A DNA stretch of 64,000 bases from Flavobacterium oreochromis (GTDB lineage Bacteria > Bacteroidota > Bacteroidia > Flavobacteriales > Flavobacteriaceae): positions 1,054,001 through 1,118,000 of the forward strand of contig NZ_CP067377.1 in NCBI RefSeq assembly GCF_019565455.1, read 5' to 3'. This document shows positions 17,606 to 27,153 of this stretch, in pieces; the stretch's first letter is position 1, and the number at the start of each line of letters is the position of its first letter. Made by a program: the position numbers and the translations under genes. Under the pieces are notes generated by a model. That model was given only the letters and a program-made list of their open reading frames with translations, did not search any database and was not told the origin of the DNA.

Positions 17606-19285
17606 TTATTCACTAATCTTAGCCCATGTATCTTTAAGTCCTACAGTTTTATTAAAAACTAATTTTTCCATAGAAGAATCTTTGTCTACGCAGAAATAGC
17701 CCAAACGTTGAAACTGAAACTGATCTAATTCCTTAACATCTGCTAAGCTAGGTTCAAGATAACCTGTAATGATTTGCAATGAATTAGGATTAATAAATTC
17801 TTTAAAATCAACTTCTTTATTTCCATCAGGACTTTCATGAGTAAATAAACGGTCGTAAACACGTATTTCAGCTGGTATTGCATGAGTTTGAGAAACCCAA
17901 TGAATAGTTCCCTTTACTTTACGCTTAGAAGCTTCTGTACCACTTCCAGAACGAGAATCAGGATCATAAGTTGCATGAATTTCCGTAATATTTCCATTTT
18001 CGTCTTTTATTACTGATTCTGCTTTAATGATATAGGCATTTTTAAGTCGGACTTCACCATCTAATTTTAAACGAAAAAACTTTTTATCTGCTTCTTCTTT
18101 AAAATCCTCTCTTTCAATGTATAAAACTTTAGAAAAAGGTACTTTTCTATAAGTCATGATTTCTTCTTCAGGATTATTTTCAGCTTCTAACCATTCTTCT
18201 TGTCCTTCTGGATAATTAGTAATGACTAATTTAACAGGATCTAAAACTGCCATAACACGAGGTGCAGTTTTATTTAAATCCTCTCTTACACAGAATTCTA
18301 ATAAAGAAACATCAATTAAATTAGTTCGTTTAGCAATACCTATTGTTTTAGCAAAATTTCTTATAGATTCTGGTGTATAACCGCGACGACGCATACCTGA
18401 AATGGTACTCATACGAGGATCATCCCAACCTGTTACATGTCCTTCTTGTACTAATTGTAATAGTTTGCGCTTAGAAACGACTGTATGTGATAGATTTCTA
18501 CGTGCAAATTCACGTTGCTTAGGTCTTACCTTCGAATTATCATAAATAGCGTTTAGAAACCAATCATATAATTCTCTATGAGGTAAAAATTCTAATGTAC
18601 AGAATGAATGAGAAACTTGTTCCATATAATCACTTTCACCATGTGCCCAATCATACATAGGATATATACACCATTGATTACCAGTACGATGATGATGTTC
18701 GTGCATAATACGATACATGATAGGATCACGCATTAACATATTAGAAGAAGCCATATCAATTTTAGCACGCAAAACATAAGAACCATTAGGAAATTCACCG
18801 TTTTTCATACGTGTAAATAAATCTAAATTTTCTTCGACAGAACGATCTCTATTAGGGCTATTTTCACCTGGTTGCGTAGGTGTGCCTTTTAATCTAGCCA
18901 TTTCTTCGGATGACAAGTTATCAACATAAGCTTTACCCTTTTTTATCAATTCTATAGCCCAATCATATAATTCTTGAAAATAATCAGATGCGTAACATTC
19001 TTTATCCCATTTAAATCCAAGCCATTCTACATCACGCTTTATAGCATCTACATATTCTTGCTCTTCTTTAGAAGGATTTGTATCATCAAAACGCAAATTT
19101 ACAGGCGCATTATAATCTAATCCTAATCCAAAATTTAAACAAATAGCACTTGCGTGTCCAACATGTAAGTATCCATTAGGTTCAGGTGGAAAACGAAAGC
19201 GTAATTTATCATTAGACAAACCATTATTTAAGTCTTCTTCAATGATTTGTTCTATAAAATTCAATGATTTTTCTGTACTCGACAT
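17606..19285 (-). CDS. glnS: glutamine--tRNA ligase
   Basis: 559 residues, full length. Charges tRNA-Gln directly. Class I signature motifs: PPEPNGYLHVGHA (HIGH type, about residues 33-45) and VVSKRKLL (KMSKS type). RFDDTNPSKEEQEYVDAIK and DWAHGESDYMEQVSHSFCTL are GlnRS landmarks; the latter separates it from GluRS. The C-terminal anticodon-binding beta-barrels end with RLGYFCVDKDSSMEKLVFNK. Single-gene unit with its own terminator. Having both GlnS and GltX in the window suggests the direct route to Gln-tRNA. Confidence 0.96.
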   Translation of the reverse strand: MSSTEKSLNFIEQIIEEDLNNGLSNDKLRFRFPPEPNGYLHVGHASAICLNFGLGLDYNAPVNLRFDDTNPSKEEQEYVDAIKRDVEWLGFKWDKECYASDYFQELYDWAIELIKKGKAYVDNLSSEEMARLKGTPTQPGENSPNRDRSVEENLDLFTRMKNGEFPNGSYVLRAKIDMASSNMLMRDPIMYRIMHEHHHRTGNQWCIYPMYDWAHGESDYMEQVSHSFCTLEFLPHRELYDWFLNAIYDNSKVRPKQREFARRNLSHTVVSKRKLLQLVQEGHVTGWDDPRMSTISGMRRRGYTPESIRNFAKTIGIAKRTNLIDVSLLEFCVREDLNKTAPRVMAVLDPVKLVITNYPEGQEEWLEAENNPEEEIMTYRKVPFSKVLYIEREDFKEEADKKFFRLKLDGEVRLKNAYIIKAESVIKDENGNITEIHATYDPDSRSGSGTEASKRKVKGTIHWVSQTHAIPAEIRVYDRLFTHESPDGNKEVDFKEFINPNSLQIITGYLEPSLADVKELDQFQFQRLGYFCVDKDSSMEKLVFNKTVGLKDTWAKISE

Positions 19286-19393
19286 TGTTTTTTATCTTTT
19301 TAGCAAAGATAAAAAAAAGTTTAAAGTTTAGTGTTTAAAGTTTCATATAAACATTGAACTTTGCAATATTAAAAAACATTAAATTACATAATA

Positions 19394-19750
19394 ATGGGAA
19401 TTATCAAGTTAAAAAACATACGAACCTATTCGTATCATGGTTGTTTAATAGAAGAAAGTAAAATAGGTAGTAACTATCGTGTAGATTTAGAAATAGAAGC
19501 TGATTTATCAAAATCAGCTATAAGTGATCGTTTGGTAGATACTGTAGACTATGTACATTTAAACAAAATAGTAGTAGAAGAAATGGCTATTCGATCAGAA
19601 CTTTTAGAACATGTAGCACAAAGAATTATAGATAGAATACTAAAAGAACTTCTATTAGTAGAAAAAGTTACCGTAGAAGTAGCAAAAATTAATCCACCTA
19701 TAGGTGGTGATGTTCAAGAAGTTACTATTTTAATAACAAAAAAAAGATAA
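19394..19750 (+). CDS. folB: dihydroneopterin aldolase
   Basis: 118 residues, normal family length. Converts dihydroneopterin to hydroxymethyl-dihydropterin plus glycolaldehyde in folate synthesis. Landmarks: the start MGIIKLKNIRTYSYHGCLIEE (the tyrosine-histidine-glycine motif, usually YGYHGC-like), then DYVHLNKIVVEEM, LLEHVAQRI (the conserved glutamate in the substrate pocket) and the end KINPPIGGDVQEVTI. It is divergent from glnS and stands just before tRNA-Cys. Confidence 0.93.
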   Translation: MGIIKLKNIRTYSYHGCLIEESKIGSNYRVDLEIEADLSKSAISDRLVDTVDYVHLNKIVVEEMAIRSELLEHVAQRIIDRILKELLLVEKVTVEVAKINPPIGGDVQEVTILITKKR

Positions 19751-19789
19751 ACTTTTAGCTCAAAGGCTTTTAAAATATAAACTTTTCAC

Positions 19790-19797
19790 TATATTTG
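19790..19797 (+). promoter_or_regulatory. -7 box for tRNA-Cys
   Basis: TATATTTG is an exact TAnnTTTG box, ending 10 bases before the first base of the tRNA, which is the right distance for a start a few bases upstream of the mature 5' end. Confidence 0.75.
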
Positions 19798-19807
19798 CAG
19801 TCGCAAT

Positions 19808-19878
19808 GGCGTCGTGGCCGAGCGGCTAGGCACCGGTCTGCAAAACCGTCTACCCCGGTTCGAATCCGGGCGATGCCT
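19808..19878 (+). tRNA. tRNA-Cys (anticodon GCA)
   Basis: 71 bases. Acceptor stem GGCGTCG pairs with CGATGCC with one G-T pair. The D-arm, an anticodon loop CTGCAAA with GCA at 19840-19842, and a T-arm CCCGG TTCGAAT CCGGG are all present. CCA is not encoded. A terminator follows. Confidence 0.97.
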
Positions 19879-19881
19879 CTG

Positions 19882-19913
19882 AAACCTTCCAATTATTTTG
19901 GGAGGTTTTTTTT
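19882..19913 (+). terminator. terminator after tRNA-Cys
   Basis: Stem AACCTTCC / GGGAGGTT (19883-19890 and 19900-19907) with one T-G pair, followed by a run of T. Confidence 0.85.
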
Positions 19914-20089
19914 ATTTATAATTTCAAATTTAATAATAGATTAAGTTTTACTACGTTAGAACCTAAAAAATTTAGAAAATGATTCAATTGGTCAAAAGAT
20001 TAATTTTCTAAAAACTGATAATAAAATTTATAAAGCAGTAAATAAACGAACTCCCTAACAAGGAGTTTTTTTATGGGAATAATAAAATA

Positions 20090-20117
20090 AAAAAAGGTCT
20101 GATTGCTCAGACCTTTT
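20090..20117 (-). terminator. terminator of tRNA-Ser
   Basis: Stem AAAGGTCTGA / TCAGACCTTT, loop TTGC. On the minus strand it is followed by a T-run and lies about 10 bases past the tRNA 3' end. A weaker hairpin AACTCC/GGAGTT with a T-run at 20049-20072 lies just beyond. Confidence 0.85.
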
Positions 20118-20126
20118 ACCCTTTGG

Positions 20127-20211
20127 CGGAGAAAGAGGGATTCGAACCCCCGGACCTGTTACAGTCAACAGTTTTCAAGACTGCCGCATTCGACCACTCT
20201 GCCATTTCTCC
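20127..20211 (-). tRNA. tRNA-Ser (anticodon TGA)
   Basis: 85 bases with the long variable arm of class II tRNAs. Acceptor stem GGAGAAA / TTTCTCC, anticodon loop with TGA (20175-20177 on the complementary strand), T-arm GGGGG TTCGAAT CCCTC. Discriminator G, no encoded CCA. Confidence 0.96.
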
Positions 20212-20358
20212 AGTATGTTTCGCTTTACTTCCGTATTGCGAGTGCAAATATAAGACAGTTTTTTATATTTGCAAACTACTTTTACGATCTTATTTAAAAA
20301 ATAATTAATGTTTTTTTATAAGCATCTAAAAAATAGAACATTATAAGGATAAAAAAAA

Positions 20359-21024
20359 TTAAACTTTTTTAATTTTTATCATAGGAGTCTTTAAAATAGC
20401 TAGATTTAAATCTGACAAGAAAGTAATTTTATGAATTTGAATAAGTGTTGCCTTATCCTTATTTAGGATAGCTTGATATACATCGGCTGGAATTTTATTA
20501 CCTTTAATCTCAAAACTATCTAAAAATTCACCTATCGTATTAGTTAAATGTAAACGAAAGCCTGTAACTGTAATATTGTAATCTAATAAGAAATCTATTA
20601 GTTTAAAAGTAATTTCAGCATTTAATAATTCTTTTGTTGGAATTTCTAAAACACAATCACTATTAATACATCCTTTTTGATTAACTAATAAAGCTGCCAA
20701 TGGTAAATCTTTTACCCGTAAAATATGTTCTTCAATTACTTTTGTACTATCAGATGTATTAATTTCCACAAATACTTTCGTTTCCTTGCCATTTTTAGGC
20801 TGAAGGGTATAATTACCATCTGGACTTTGAAAAAGTGCTTCTCCTTTAATTTTATAAGGTTTTGATTCTTTTACTTGAATAGATATGGGATTAGGAATTC
20901 CTTTGTATACAATATTTAATTTATTTAATCCTATTAAGGAAAGATTTGGTTTTGATATACTAATAGAATCATTTTGACTATAAATAGCATAAGGTAAAAG
21001 AATTAAAAGTAATAATTTTTTCAT
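20359..21024 (-). CDS. orphan secreted protein resembling GldM periplasmic domains
   Basis: 221 residues. Signal peptide MKKLLLLILLPYAIYSQ. The segment LIGLNKLNIVYKGIPNPISI resembles the opening of the C-terminal domains of GldM/PorM (normally like NVLYRGVDNPI), and YTLQPKNGKETKVFVEINTS with HILRVKDLPLAAL matches the following strands (in GldM, FRVKDIPDP). GldM is the periplasmic shaft of the gliding and T9SS motor. This protein lacks the GldM membrane helix and first domains, so it is a stand-alone two-domain relative. It may bind a related partner in the periplasm; the role is unknown. Confidence 0.65.
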   Translation of the reverse strand: MKKLLLLILLPYAIYSQNDSISISKPNLSLIGLNKLNIVYKGIPNPISIQVKESKPYKIKGEALFQSPDGNYTLQPKNGKETKVFVEINTSDSTKVIEEHILRVKDLPLAALLVNQKGCINSDCVLEIPTKELLNAEITFKLIDFLLDYNITVTGFRLHLTNTIGEFLDSFEIKGNKIPADVYQAILNKDKATLIQIHKITFLSDLNLAILKTPMIKIKKV

Positions 21025-21102
21025 GTTAGTTTATTTTAGATTAGGGCATTATTTATTTGGCATGAAGTTACTAAAATAAGTAGTTTTATTATTAGTATAA
21101 TT

Positions 21103-21134
21103 AAAAAAAGAGTAATGTTTCAATTACTCTTTTT
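21103..21134 (-). terminator. terminator overlapping the end of lysE
   Basis: 12-base stem AAAAAGAGTAAT / ATTACTCTTTTT (21105-21116 and 21123-21134) that includes the last codons and stop of the LysE-family gene and is followed on the minus strand by T residues. Confidence 0.85.
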
Positions 21135-21810
21135 CTATTTTTTCTATTGTATCTTTTACAAATTGTTTATCGGAGGGGAACCAACCTTGGGCTAATAATA
21201 TAGTGCCAAAAATTATTAATAATATAGCACTTACTTTTTTAATTTTTATAATATTAACAGGAGTTAGTTTAGAACGTAATTGTTTTGCTGCTAATATTTT
21301 ACAAACATCAGTAGTTAAATAAGAAATTATAACAGTAGTAAAAAACCAGAAGACATTTGAACTATCCATTTCTAAACGAGGACCAAAGGTTATAATAATC
21401 AATAACCAAAATCCTAAAACACCTATGTTAATAAAATTTAAAAGAAAACCTTTTATGAATAAACTGAAATAATTCTTTTTAATCAAATCTACAACTTCTT
21501 CATCTTCTTCAATGTTTTTGCTAGCTTTATATAATTTAGCATACGAAATAATTCCATATGCTAACATAACTATCCCTCCAAAAATAAATAATGCTGGATC
21601 ATCTTTTAAACTTTGAATCAAGCGATAACTTCCTAAATAAGCCAAACCTATAAAAAATATATCTCCGAGAACAACTCCTAAATCAAAAAATAAAGCGGCT
21701 CTAAATCCTTTAGTTATACTGGTTTCTAATAATACAAAAAATACAGGACCAATCATAAAGCTCAGGAAGATACCTAAAGGAATTCCATTACTTAAAATAT
21801 ATTGTAACAT
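21124..21810 (-). CDS. LysE-family translocator
   Basis: 228 residues with six hydrophobic helices. Opening: GIPLGIFLSFMIGPVFFVLLE, the conserved GP-containing first helix of the LysE/RhtB family, then ALFFDLGVVLGDIFFIGLAYLG with the conserved D in helix 2. The family exports amino acids; the substrate cannot be predicted here. The middle loop EEDEEVVDLIKKNYFSLFIKG followed by FLLNFINIGVLGFWLLI is typical of flavobacterial members. Single gene with an overlapping terminator. Confidence 0.88.
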   Translation of the reverse strand: MLQYILSNGIPLGIFLSFMIGPVFFVLLETSITKGFRAALFFDLGVVLGDIFFIGLAYLGSYRLIQSLKDDPALFIFGGIVMLAYGIISYAKLYKASKNIEEDEEVVDLIKKNYFSLFIKGFLLNFINIGVLGFWLLIIITFGPRLEMDSSNVFWFFTTVIISYLTTDVCKILAAKQLRSKLTPVNIIKIKKVSAILLIIFGTILLAQGWFPSDKQFVKDTIEKIEKE

Positions 21811-21924
21811 AAATTAACTGCTAGAATGAATTGGCAATTTAATTCTATATTCTTAAAAAATCTAATTTTTAGTGATTTTAAGAAAATTTTATTTCAAAAG
21901 ATCTATTAATCAATATGGTTACTA

Positions 21925-22608
21925 TTAATTTTTGTCTTTACGTACAATGATGTTTCCACCAAAAATAGTTTTTTGATTTACTTGTTTAGGCTTTCCATAT
22001 ATAATAATACTTCCTCCTGCACGTGCTTTAGCATCTACAATATCATAAGCTTTAATATCTATTTGTCCACCAGCATTAACAGTTACTGTTGCTTGTTGTG
22101 TTTGACAATTAGTAGCATTAAGTATACCTCCTGCTGTAGATACAGCGTCTATATTTTCTGTTTTTCCTGCTAAAGTAACTACTGCTCCGCTAGAAGTTTT
22201 AATGTTTATTTTAGAAGCTTGTACAGTTAAATCTACTTTTCCACCTTCTTTTGCTATAATATCAAAAATAGATGTTTGCAAAGTTGTATTACTGCTTATA
22301 AAACTGCCTTCATTTGCTTCAACTGCATCTAAATTTTTAAAATAAATAATTGCTTTAATATCATTCCCTTTTAATATTTTACCAAAAGGCATACGTATTT
22401 TTAATTCACCTGATTTGTTAACTAATTCTACTGATTCTGAATTAGTACCTTTTAATTCAATTTTGTTTTCATTTGATTTTATTAAATGAATTTCAATTTG
22501 GTCAAATCCTGTTACTTTGCTAAAATCACTTAAAGATTTTGTTGTTTGTGCATTACTATTTATCCAAAAAATAGATACTATTGATAATATTAGAAATTGA
22601 TTTTTCAT
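21925..22608 (-). CDS. secreted DUF2807 (head GIN domain) protein
   Basis: 227 residues. Signal peptide through about NSNA. The body is a ladder of short beta strands: GFDQIEIHLIKSNENKIEL, LDAVEANEGSFISS, NIDAVSTAGGILNATNCQTQ and DAKARAGGSIIIYGKPKQVN. This alternation of sided beta strands and Gly-Gly turns is the auto-transporter-like head GIN (DUF2807) beta-helix common in Bacteroidota. Location would be periplasm or outer membrane; function unknown. It follows rnr on the same strand after about 40 bases. Confidence 0.82.
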   Translation of the reverse strand: MKNQFLILSIVSIFWINSNAQTTKSLSDFSKVTGFDQIEIHLIKSNENKIELKGTNSESVELVNKSGELKIRMPFGKILKGNDIKAIIYFKNLDAVEANEGSFISSNTTLQTSIFDIIAKEGGKVDLTVQASKINIKTSSGAVVTLAGKTENIDAVSTAGGILNATNCQTQQATVTVNAGGQIDIKAYDIVDAKARAGGSIIIYGKPKQVNQKTIFGGNIIVRKDKN

Positions 22609-22647
22609 TGTCTTTTTATTAGTGTTAACTCATAAACTTTCAAATAA

Positions 22648-24835
22648 TTATTCATTTCTACGGATAAAATGATAATCTAATTGTTTTTTAACTAAATCTG
22701 CATTTTTCACTTTTACCCAAACTTCATCTCCTAGTTGTAATAAGTCTTTAGTTACTTGTCCTACTAAAGCATATTGTTTTTCATCAAAGGTATAATAGTC
22801 CTCTTTTATTTCACGGATACGGATCATTCCTTCGCATTTATTTTCTATAATTTCAACATAAATGCCCCATTCTGTAACACCTGAAATTACGCCAAGGAAT
22901 TCCTGATCTCTATGATCTTGCATATACTTGACTTGCATATACTTGATAGAATCTCTTTCAGCATTTGAAGCACTATTTTCCATATTAGAAGAATGTACAC
23001 ATTTTTCTTCATATGTTTCTTCATCTGCACTTTTTCCACCATCTAAATATTGTTGTAACAAACGGTGTACCATTACATCTGGATAACGACGAATAGGAGA
23101 TGTAAAATGTGAATAATAATCAAAAGCTAATCCATAATGTCCAATGTTAGCGGTAGAATATTTGGCTTTACTCATACTACGAATAGCAAGTGTATCAACC
23201 ATGTTTTGTTCTTTTTTACCAACAATATCAACTAATAAATTATTCAAGGATTTAGAAATTGTTTCCTTTGATTTAAAATTTAAACTATAACCAAATTTTG
23301 AAATAATACCTTGTAAGTTCATCAGTTTATTTTCATCAGGTTCATCGTGAATACGATACACAAATGTTTTCTTTTGTTTTCCAATGAATTCAGCTACTTT
23401 TCGATTAGCCAATAACATAAATTCTTCAATAAGATGATTAGCATCTTTAGCCACTTTGAAATAAACTCCTACAGGCTCATTACTTTCATTTAACTTAAAT
23501 TTGACTTCTACTTTATCAAATGAAATTGCACCTTGGTTCAATCTATTTCTTCTTAATATTTTAGCTAATTCATCTAATTTTAAAGTGGCTTGAACAATAT
23601 CTTCTCTTATGATATATTCAGAACCTGTCAAAGAAATTTCTATAGGAATAGTATTTCCTTTAGTTTCAATGATATGTTGTGCTTCTTCATATGCAAAACG
23701 CTGATCAGAATAAATGACTGTTCTTCCAAACCATTGATTGATAACTTGTGCTTTTTCATTAATTTCAAATATAGCTGAAAAGGTATATTTTTCTTCATGT
23801 GGACGAAGTGAACAAGCAAAATTACTCAACACTTCGGGCAACATAGGAACTACACGGTCTACTAAGTAAACTGAAGTAGCTCTTTTGAAAGCTTCATCAT
23901 CTAATATAGTTCCTTCTTGTACATAGTGAGACACATCAGCAATATGAACTCCCACTTCATAATTTCCATTCTCTAATTTTTGGAAAGAAAGTGCATCATC
24001 AAAGTCTTTAGCATCTTTAGGATCTATTGTAAAAGTTAAGACATTACGCATATCTCTACGTTTACTGATTTCTTCAGCTGTTATAGAGGTATCTAATTTT
24101 TTAGCATAGGCTTCTACTTCAATTGGGAAATCATAAGGTAATCCGTATTCTGCAAGAATAGCATGAATTTCAGTATTATGTTCTCCAGGGCGACCTAAAA
24201 CTTTGAGTACAGTTCCGAACGGAGAATCAGCTTTTTTAGGCCAATCTTCTATTTTTACTAAAACAACATCACCATCTTTTGCTTCTCCAATTTTTTTCTT
24301 TTGGAATAAAAATATCGGTATACATTTTAGGGTTAGCAGTTGTCACAAAAGCAAAATTCTTTTGAATATCAATTACTCCTACAAACTCAATACGTTCACG
24401 CTCTATGATATCAATTACTTCGGCTTCAGGTCTTTTACCACGACGACGATTGTAAACATACACTTTTACCTTATCGCCATCTAAAGCATGATTTAAATTA
24501 GCAAAAGGTATAAATACATCATCTTCAAAATCTTCGCAAATAAAATATGCGGTTTTACGGGAAGTCATATCAATTATACCTTCATAATAATCCTGACTTT
24601 GAGCTTTAACTATATACTTACCTGGCTCAATCTCTAAAATCTGTTTTTTAGAGGCTAAAATTTTTAAATCTTTTATAATTTCATTTCGACTTTTAGTATC
24701 ATCTACATCTAAACGAGCTGCAATCTGCTTATAGTTAAATGGCTTATTAGGCTCCTTAGAAAGCAACTTCAAAATTTTTCCGGAAAAGTCTCGCACTCCC
24801 TTACTAAATCTTCTAGGCTTTTTACTCATCTTCAA
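22648..24835 (-). CDS. rnr: ribonuclease R (one-base insertion in the middle)
   Basis: 3'-5' exoribonuclease that degrades structured RNA. N-terminal winged-helix region (LLSKEPNKPFNYKQIAARLD), cold-shock domains, then the RNB catalytic core with TIDPKDAKDFDDALS (metal-binding aspartates), VHIADVSHYV and the late motif AFDYYSHFTSPIRRYPDVMV, and a C-terminal S1 domain (LGVISGVTEWGIYVEI). As written, the frame breaks at the T-run 24291-24297: the product would stop after 188 residues and restart at 24051. Removing one base there joins both parts through IPKEKIGEAKDGDV into 728 residues, the usual size. Most likely a sequencing error in a homopolymer. Confidence 0.93.
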
Positions 24836-25639
24836 TTTTTAAATATCGCTGAAAAATACAAAATCTTTTTCATAGAGAGATTAAGATTAAAAGATATAAG
24901 ATTTTAAAAATAAAATTTAGAATTAAAACATAGGAGTTTTTAACAATAACTAAAAAAATAAAAAAGAAGATTTTTTAAAAAATAAAATTTGATGGTTATG
25001 ATAGTGTGTTAATAATGCTAAAAACTTTTCTTTTTTTATTTTGTTTATTGAGTTTTGTGTACTTATACAGTGATATTAACAACTTATTAGATAGTTAAGT
25101 CTTTCTAATTTAGTAGGATAGCTTTAGTTATTAACAATTGTTAACTTTTGTGTTTTTATTCATTTTTTTGAAAAGTTGTATTGTTAATTGTTGTTAATAA
25201 CTGTAAATAAGTATTGAATATTTTTTCCAAAAGTTACTAAAACTTTCCTTGTGTATTTAAAATGAATTTTCAATTTGAAAAAAATGCAATCTTCCAAAAA
25301 AAGTTTTATTTTTCTCTTAATAGTTATTAACAAATATAATTTAATTTTAAATGCTTGATTTTCAGTTATTCATTTTAGATTGTTAACAACTATAAAATGG
25401 GTATTTTTTTTAAAAGTTAAAACACTGTATATAAAGTAGTTATATTATTAACTTACTTGTTGATAACTATGTAATTAATTGATATTCAATTAATTATTTA
25501 TTAAATATAAAATAATCTTTATGATTTATTAAATGAAGAGAATTTAATTTAATTACTATTTTAAAATAGCTAAAAGGAAATATATAAATAAGGTATTATT
25601 ATTTATTTTTGCAGTATACAAAACAATACTTAAGTTATT
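24836..25639. other. AT-rich gap with clustered TTATTAACA motifs, candidate replication origin
   Basis: About 800 bases without a gene. The 9-mer TTATTAACA (either strand) occurs exactly at 25007-25015, 25128-25136, 25192-25200 and 25324-25332. Near copies lie at about 25075 (ATATTAACA), 25381 (TGTTAACAA), 25445 (TTATTAACT) and 25459. There is a 14-base palindrome TTAACAATTGTTAA at 25131-25144. The dominant gene strand changes from minus (left) to plus (right) here, and the parS cluster is 16 kb away. The motif is not the textbook DnaA box TTATCCACA, so the origin call is inference. Confidence 0.4.
25604..25611 (+). promoter_or_regulatory. -7 box for rpiB
   Basis: TATTTTTG is an exact TAnnTTTG box, 29 bases before the rpiB start. 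Confidence 0.6.
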
Positions 25640-26071
25640 ATGATTATTTCTATAGGAAACGACCATGCAGGTCCAGATTACAAAACTGCAATTGTTAATT
25701 ACTTAGAATCAAATGGACATACTGTTATCAATCATGGTACTGATACATTTGATAGTGTGGATTATCCTGATTTTGGGCATCCAGTAGCTTATGACGTTGA
25801 AAGTAAAAAAGCAGATTTTGGTATTGTAATATGTGGTAGTGGTAATGGAATTGCCATGACTGTTAATAAACATCAAGATATAAGATGTGCTTTATGTTGG
25901 AATATAGAAATAGCAGAACTAGCACGTCAGCATAATGATGCTAATATTATTAGTATTCCAGCACGTTATACTTCTATACCTCAGGTAGTTGCTATGGTAG
26001 AAACTTTCTTAGAAACTCCTTTTGAAGGAGGACGTCATGCAAATAGAGTAAAGAAAATTGCTAGTAAGTAA
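25640..26071 (+). CDS. rpiB: ribose-5-phosphate isomerase B
   Basis: 143 residues, normal length. Interconverts ribose-5-phosphate and ribulose-5-phosphate in the pentose phosphate pathway. Landmarks: SIGNDHAGPDYKTAIVNYLE (substrate-binding Asp-His), VDYPDFGHPVAYDVESKKAD, the anion-hole loop VICGSGNGIAMTVNK with the catalytic cysteine, and RCALCWNIEIAELARQHNDA with the conserved HNDANI. It is the first plus-strand gene to the right of the candidate origin and has its own promoter and terminator. Confidence 0.96.
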   Translation: MIISIGNDHAGPDYKTAIVNYLESNGHTVINHGTDTFDSVDYPDFGHPVAYDVESKKADFGIVICGSGNGIAMTVNKHQDIRCALCWNIEIAELARQHNDANIISIPARYTSIPQVVAMVETFLETPFEGGRHANRVKKIASK

Positions 26072-26110
26072 TTTTTTTAAATAGTTACATTTAATAATGT
26101 TCTTTCTGAT

Positions 26111-26143
26111 GTCATTTCTTCTAAATGAAGAGATGACTTTTTT
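26111..26143 (+). terminator. terminator of rpiB
   Basis: 11-base stem GTCATTTCTTC / GAAGAGATGAC with one T-G pair, 5-base loop, followed by TTTTTTG. Confidence 0.85.
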
Positions 26144-26162
26144 GTCAATAAAATTATAAATT

Positions 26163-27077
26163 ATGTCACACTCGCATCATCACGTTCATATTCATAAACA
26201 TGAAGTAAAAGGGAAGAATTTAATTTTTTCTATTATTTTAAATATGTTAATAACTATAGCTCAAGCGATAGGAGGTTTGTTATCAGGAAGTTTAGCATTA
26301 ATATCAGATGCGTTACATAATTTTTCAGATGTTTTATCATTACTTTTTAGTTATGTAGCACATAAATTATCTAGAAGAAAGGCATCTATAGATTATACAT
26401 TTGGGTATAAAAGAGCCGAATTAATAGCTGCTTTTGTAAATGCTATGACTTTATTAATAGTAGCCTTATTATTAGGTTTTGAAGCAATTCAGCGTTTTTT
26501 TCATCCAGAACCGATAAAATCAGGATTAGTTATTTGGCTAGCATTGCTAGGAATTGTGGCTAATGGGCTTTCTGTTTTGTTATTACAAAAAGATGCAAAG
26601 CATAATTTAAATATGAAATCAGCCTACTTACATTTATTAACAGATATGATGGCTTCTATAGCAGTTTTAGTAGGTGGTTTATTAATGAAATTTTATAGTT
26701 GGTTTTGGGTTGATAGTCTTTTAACTATATCGATTTCAATTTATTTAATTATCGTAGGTGTTGATCTTTTTAAATCTTCAACTAAAATGCTTATGCTTTT
26801 TACACCAGAAGAAATTGATATAAAAGCTATAGTAAGAGAAGTACATAAGATTCCAGGTGTAGGTAAATTACATCATATACATGTCTGGTATCTGAATGAA
26901 GAAGAATTACATTTAGAAGCTCATTTAGATTGTGCAGAAGATATAAAAATGAGTGAGTTTAATGATTTGCTTCATAAAATAGAAATTGTTCTTTTTCAAA
27001 ATTTTGGTATAAATCATATTAATATTCAACCAGAATATAAAAAAGAAGATCCTAAAGAATTTATAGTACAAGATTAA
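26163..27077 (+). CDS. cation diffusion facilitator (Zn/Cd/Co exporter)
   Basis: 304 residues. The histidine-rich start MSHSHHHVHIHKHE is a metal-binding N-terminal tail. Six membrane helices follow. Metal-site motifs HNFSD in SLALISDALHNFSDVLSL (helix 2) and HLLTD in KSAYLHLLTDMMASIAVL (helix 5) define the CDF transport site. The cytoplasmic C-terminal domain (IPGVGKLHHIHVWYLNEEE) is the usual dimerisation and sensing domain. It resembles ZitB/CzcD proteins that exchange Zn2+ for protons to export excess metal. Its end forms a shared terminator with the next, convergent gene. Confidence 0.93.
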   Translation: MSHSHHHVHIHKHEVKGKNLIFSIILNMLITIAQAIGGLLSGSLALISDALHNFSDVLSLLFSYVAHKLSRRKASIDYTFGYKRAELIAAFVNAMTLLIVALLLGFEAIQRFFHPEPIKSGLVIWLALLGIVANGLSVLLLQKDAKHNLNMKSAYLHLLTDMMASIAVLVGGLLMKFYSWFWVDSLLTISISIYLIIVGVDLFKSSTKMLMLFTPEEIDIKAIVREVHKIPGVGKLHHIHVWYLNEEELHLEAHLDCAEDIKMSEFNDLLHKIEIVLFQNFGINHINIQPEYKKEDPKEFIVQD

Positions 27078-27095
27078 AATAAGAATCTTAATTTT

Positions 27096-27153
27096 ATTTA
27101 AAAATGTTTTTTAAAACGAGTTATACAAACTGTTTTAGAAAACATTTTTAAAT
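27096..27153. terminator. convergent terminator between the CDF and TRIC genes
   Basis: Inverted repeat ATTTAAAAATGTTTT (27096-27110) and its complement at 27139-27153, enclosing about 28 bases. The right arm overlaps the stop of the TRIC gene. Confidence 0.6.

Noticed and set aside
20103..20308. Short plus-strand reading frames over the tRNA-Ser region
   Set aside because: They are the complement of the tRNA gene and its flanks (the product begins like the well-known false [10 protein letters not shown] peptides) and are not real proteins.
25001..25500. Classical DnaA boxes TTATCCACA
   Set aside because: None found on either strand in this gap; only the TTATTAACA variant is enriched, so the origin call remains tentative.
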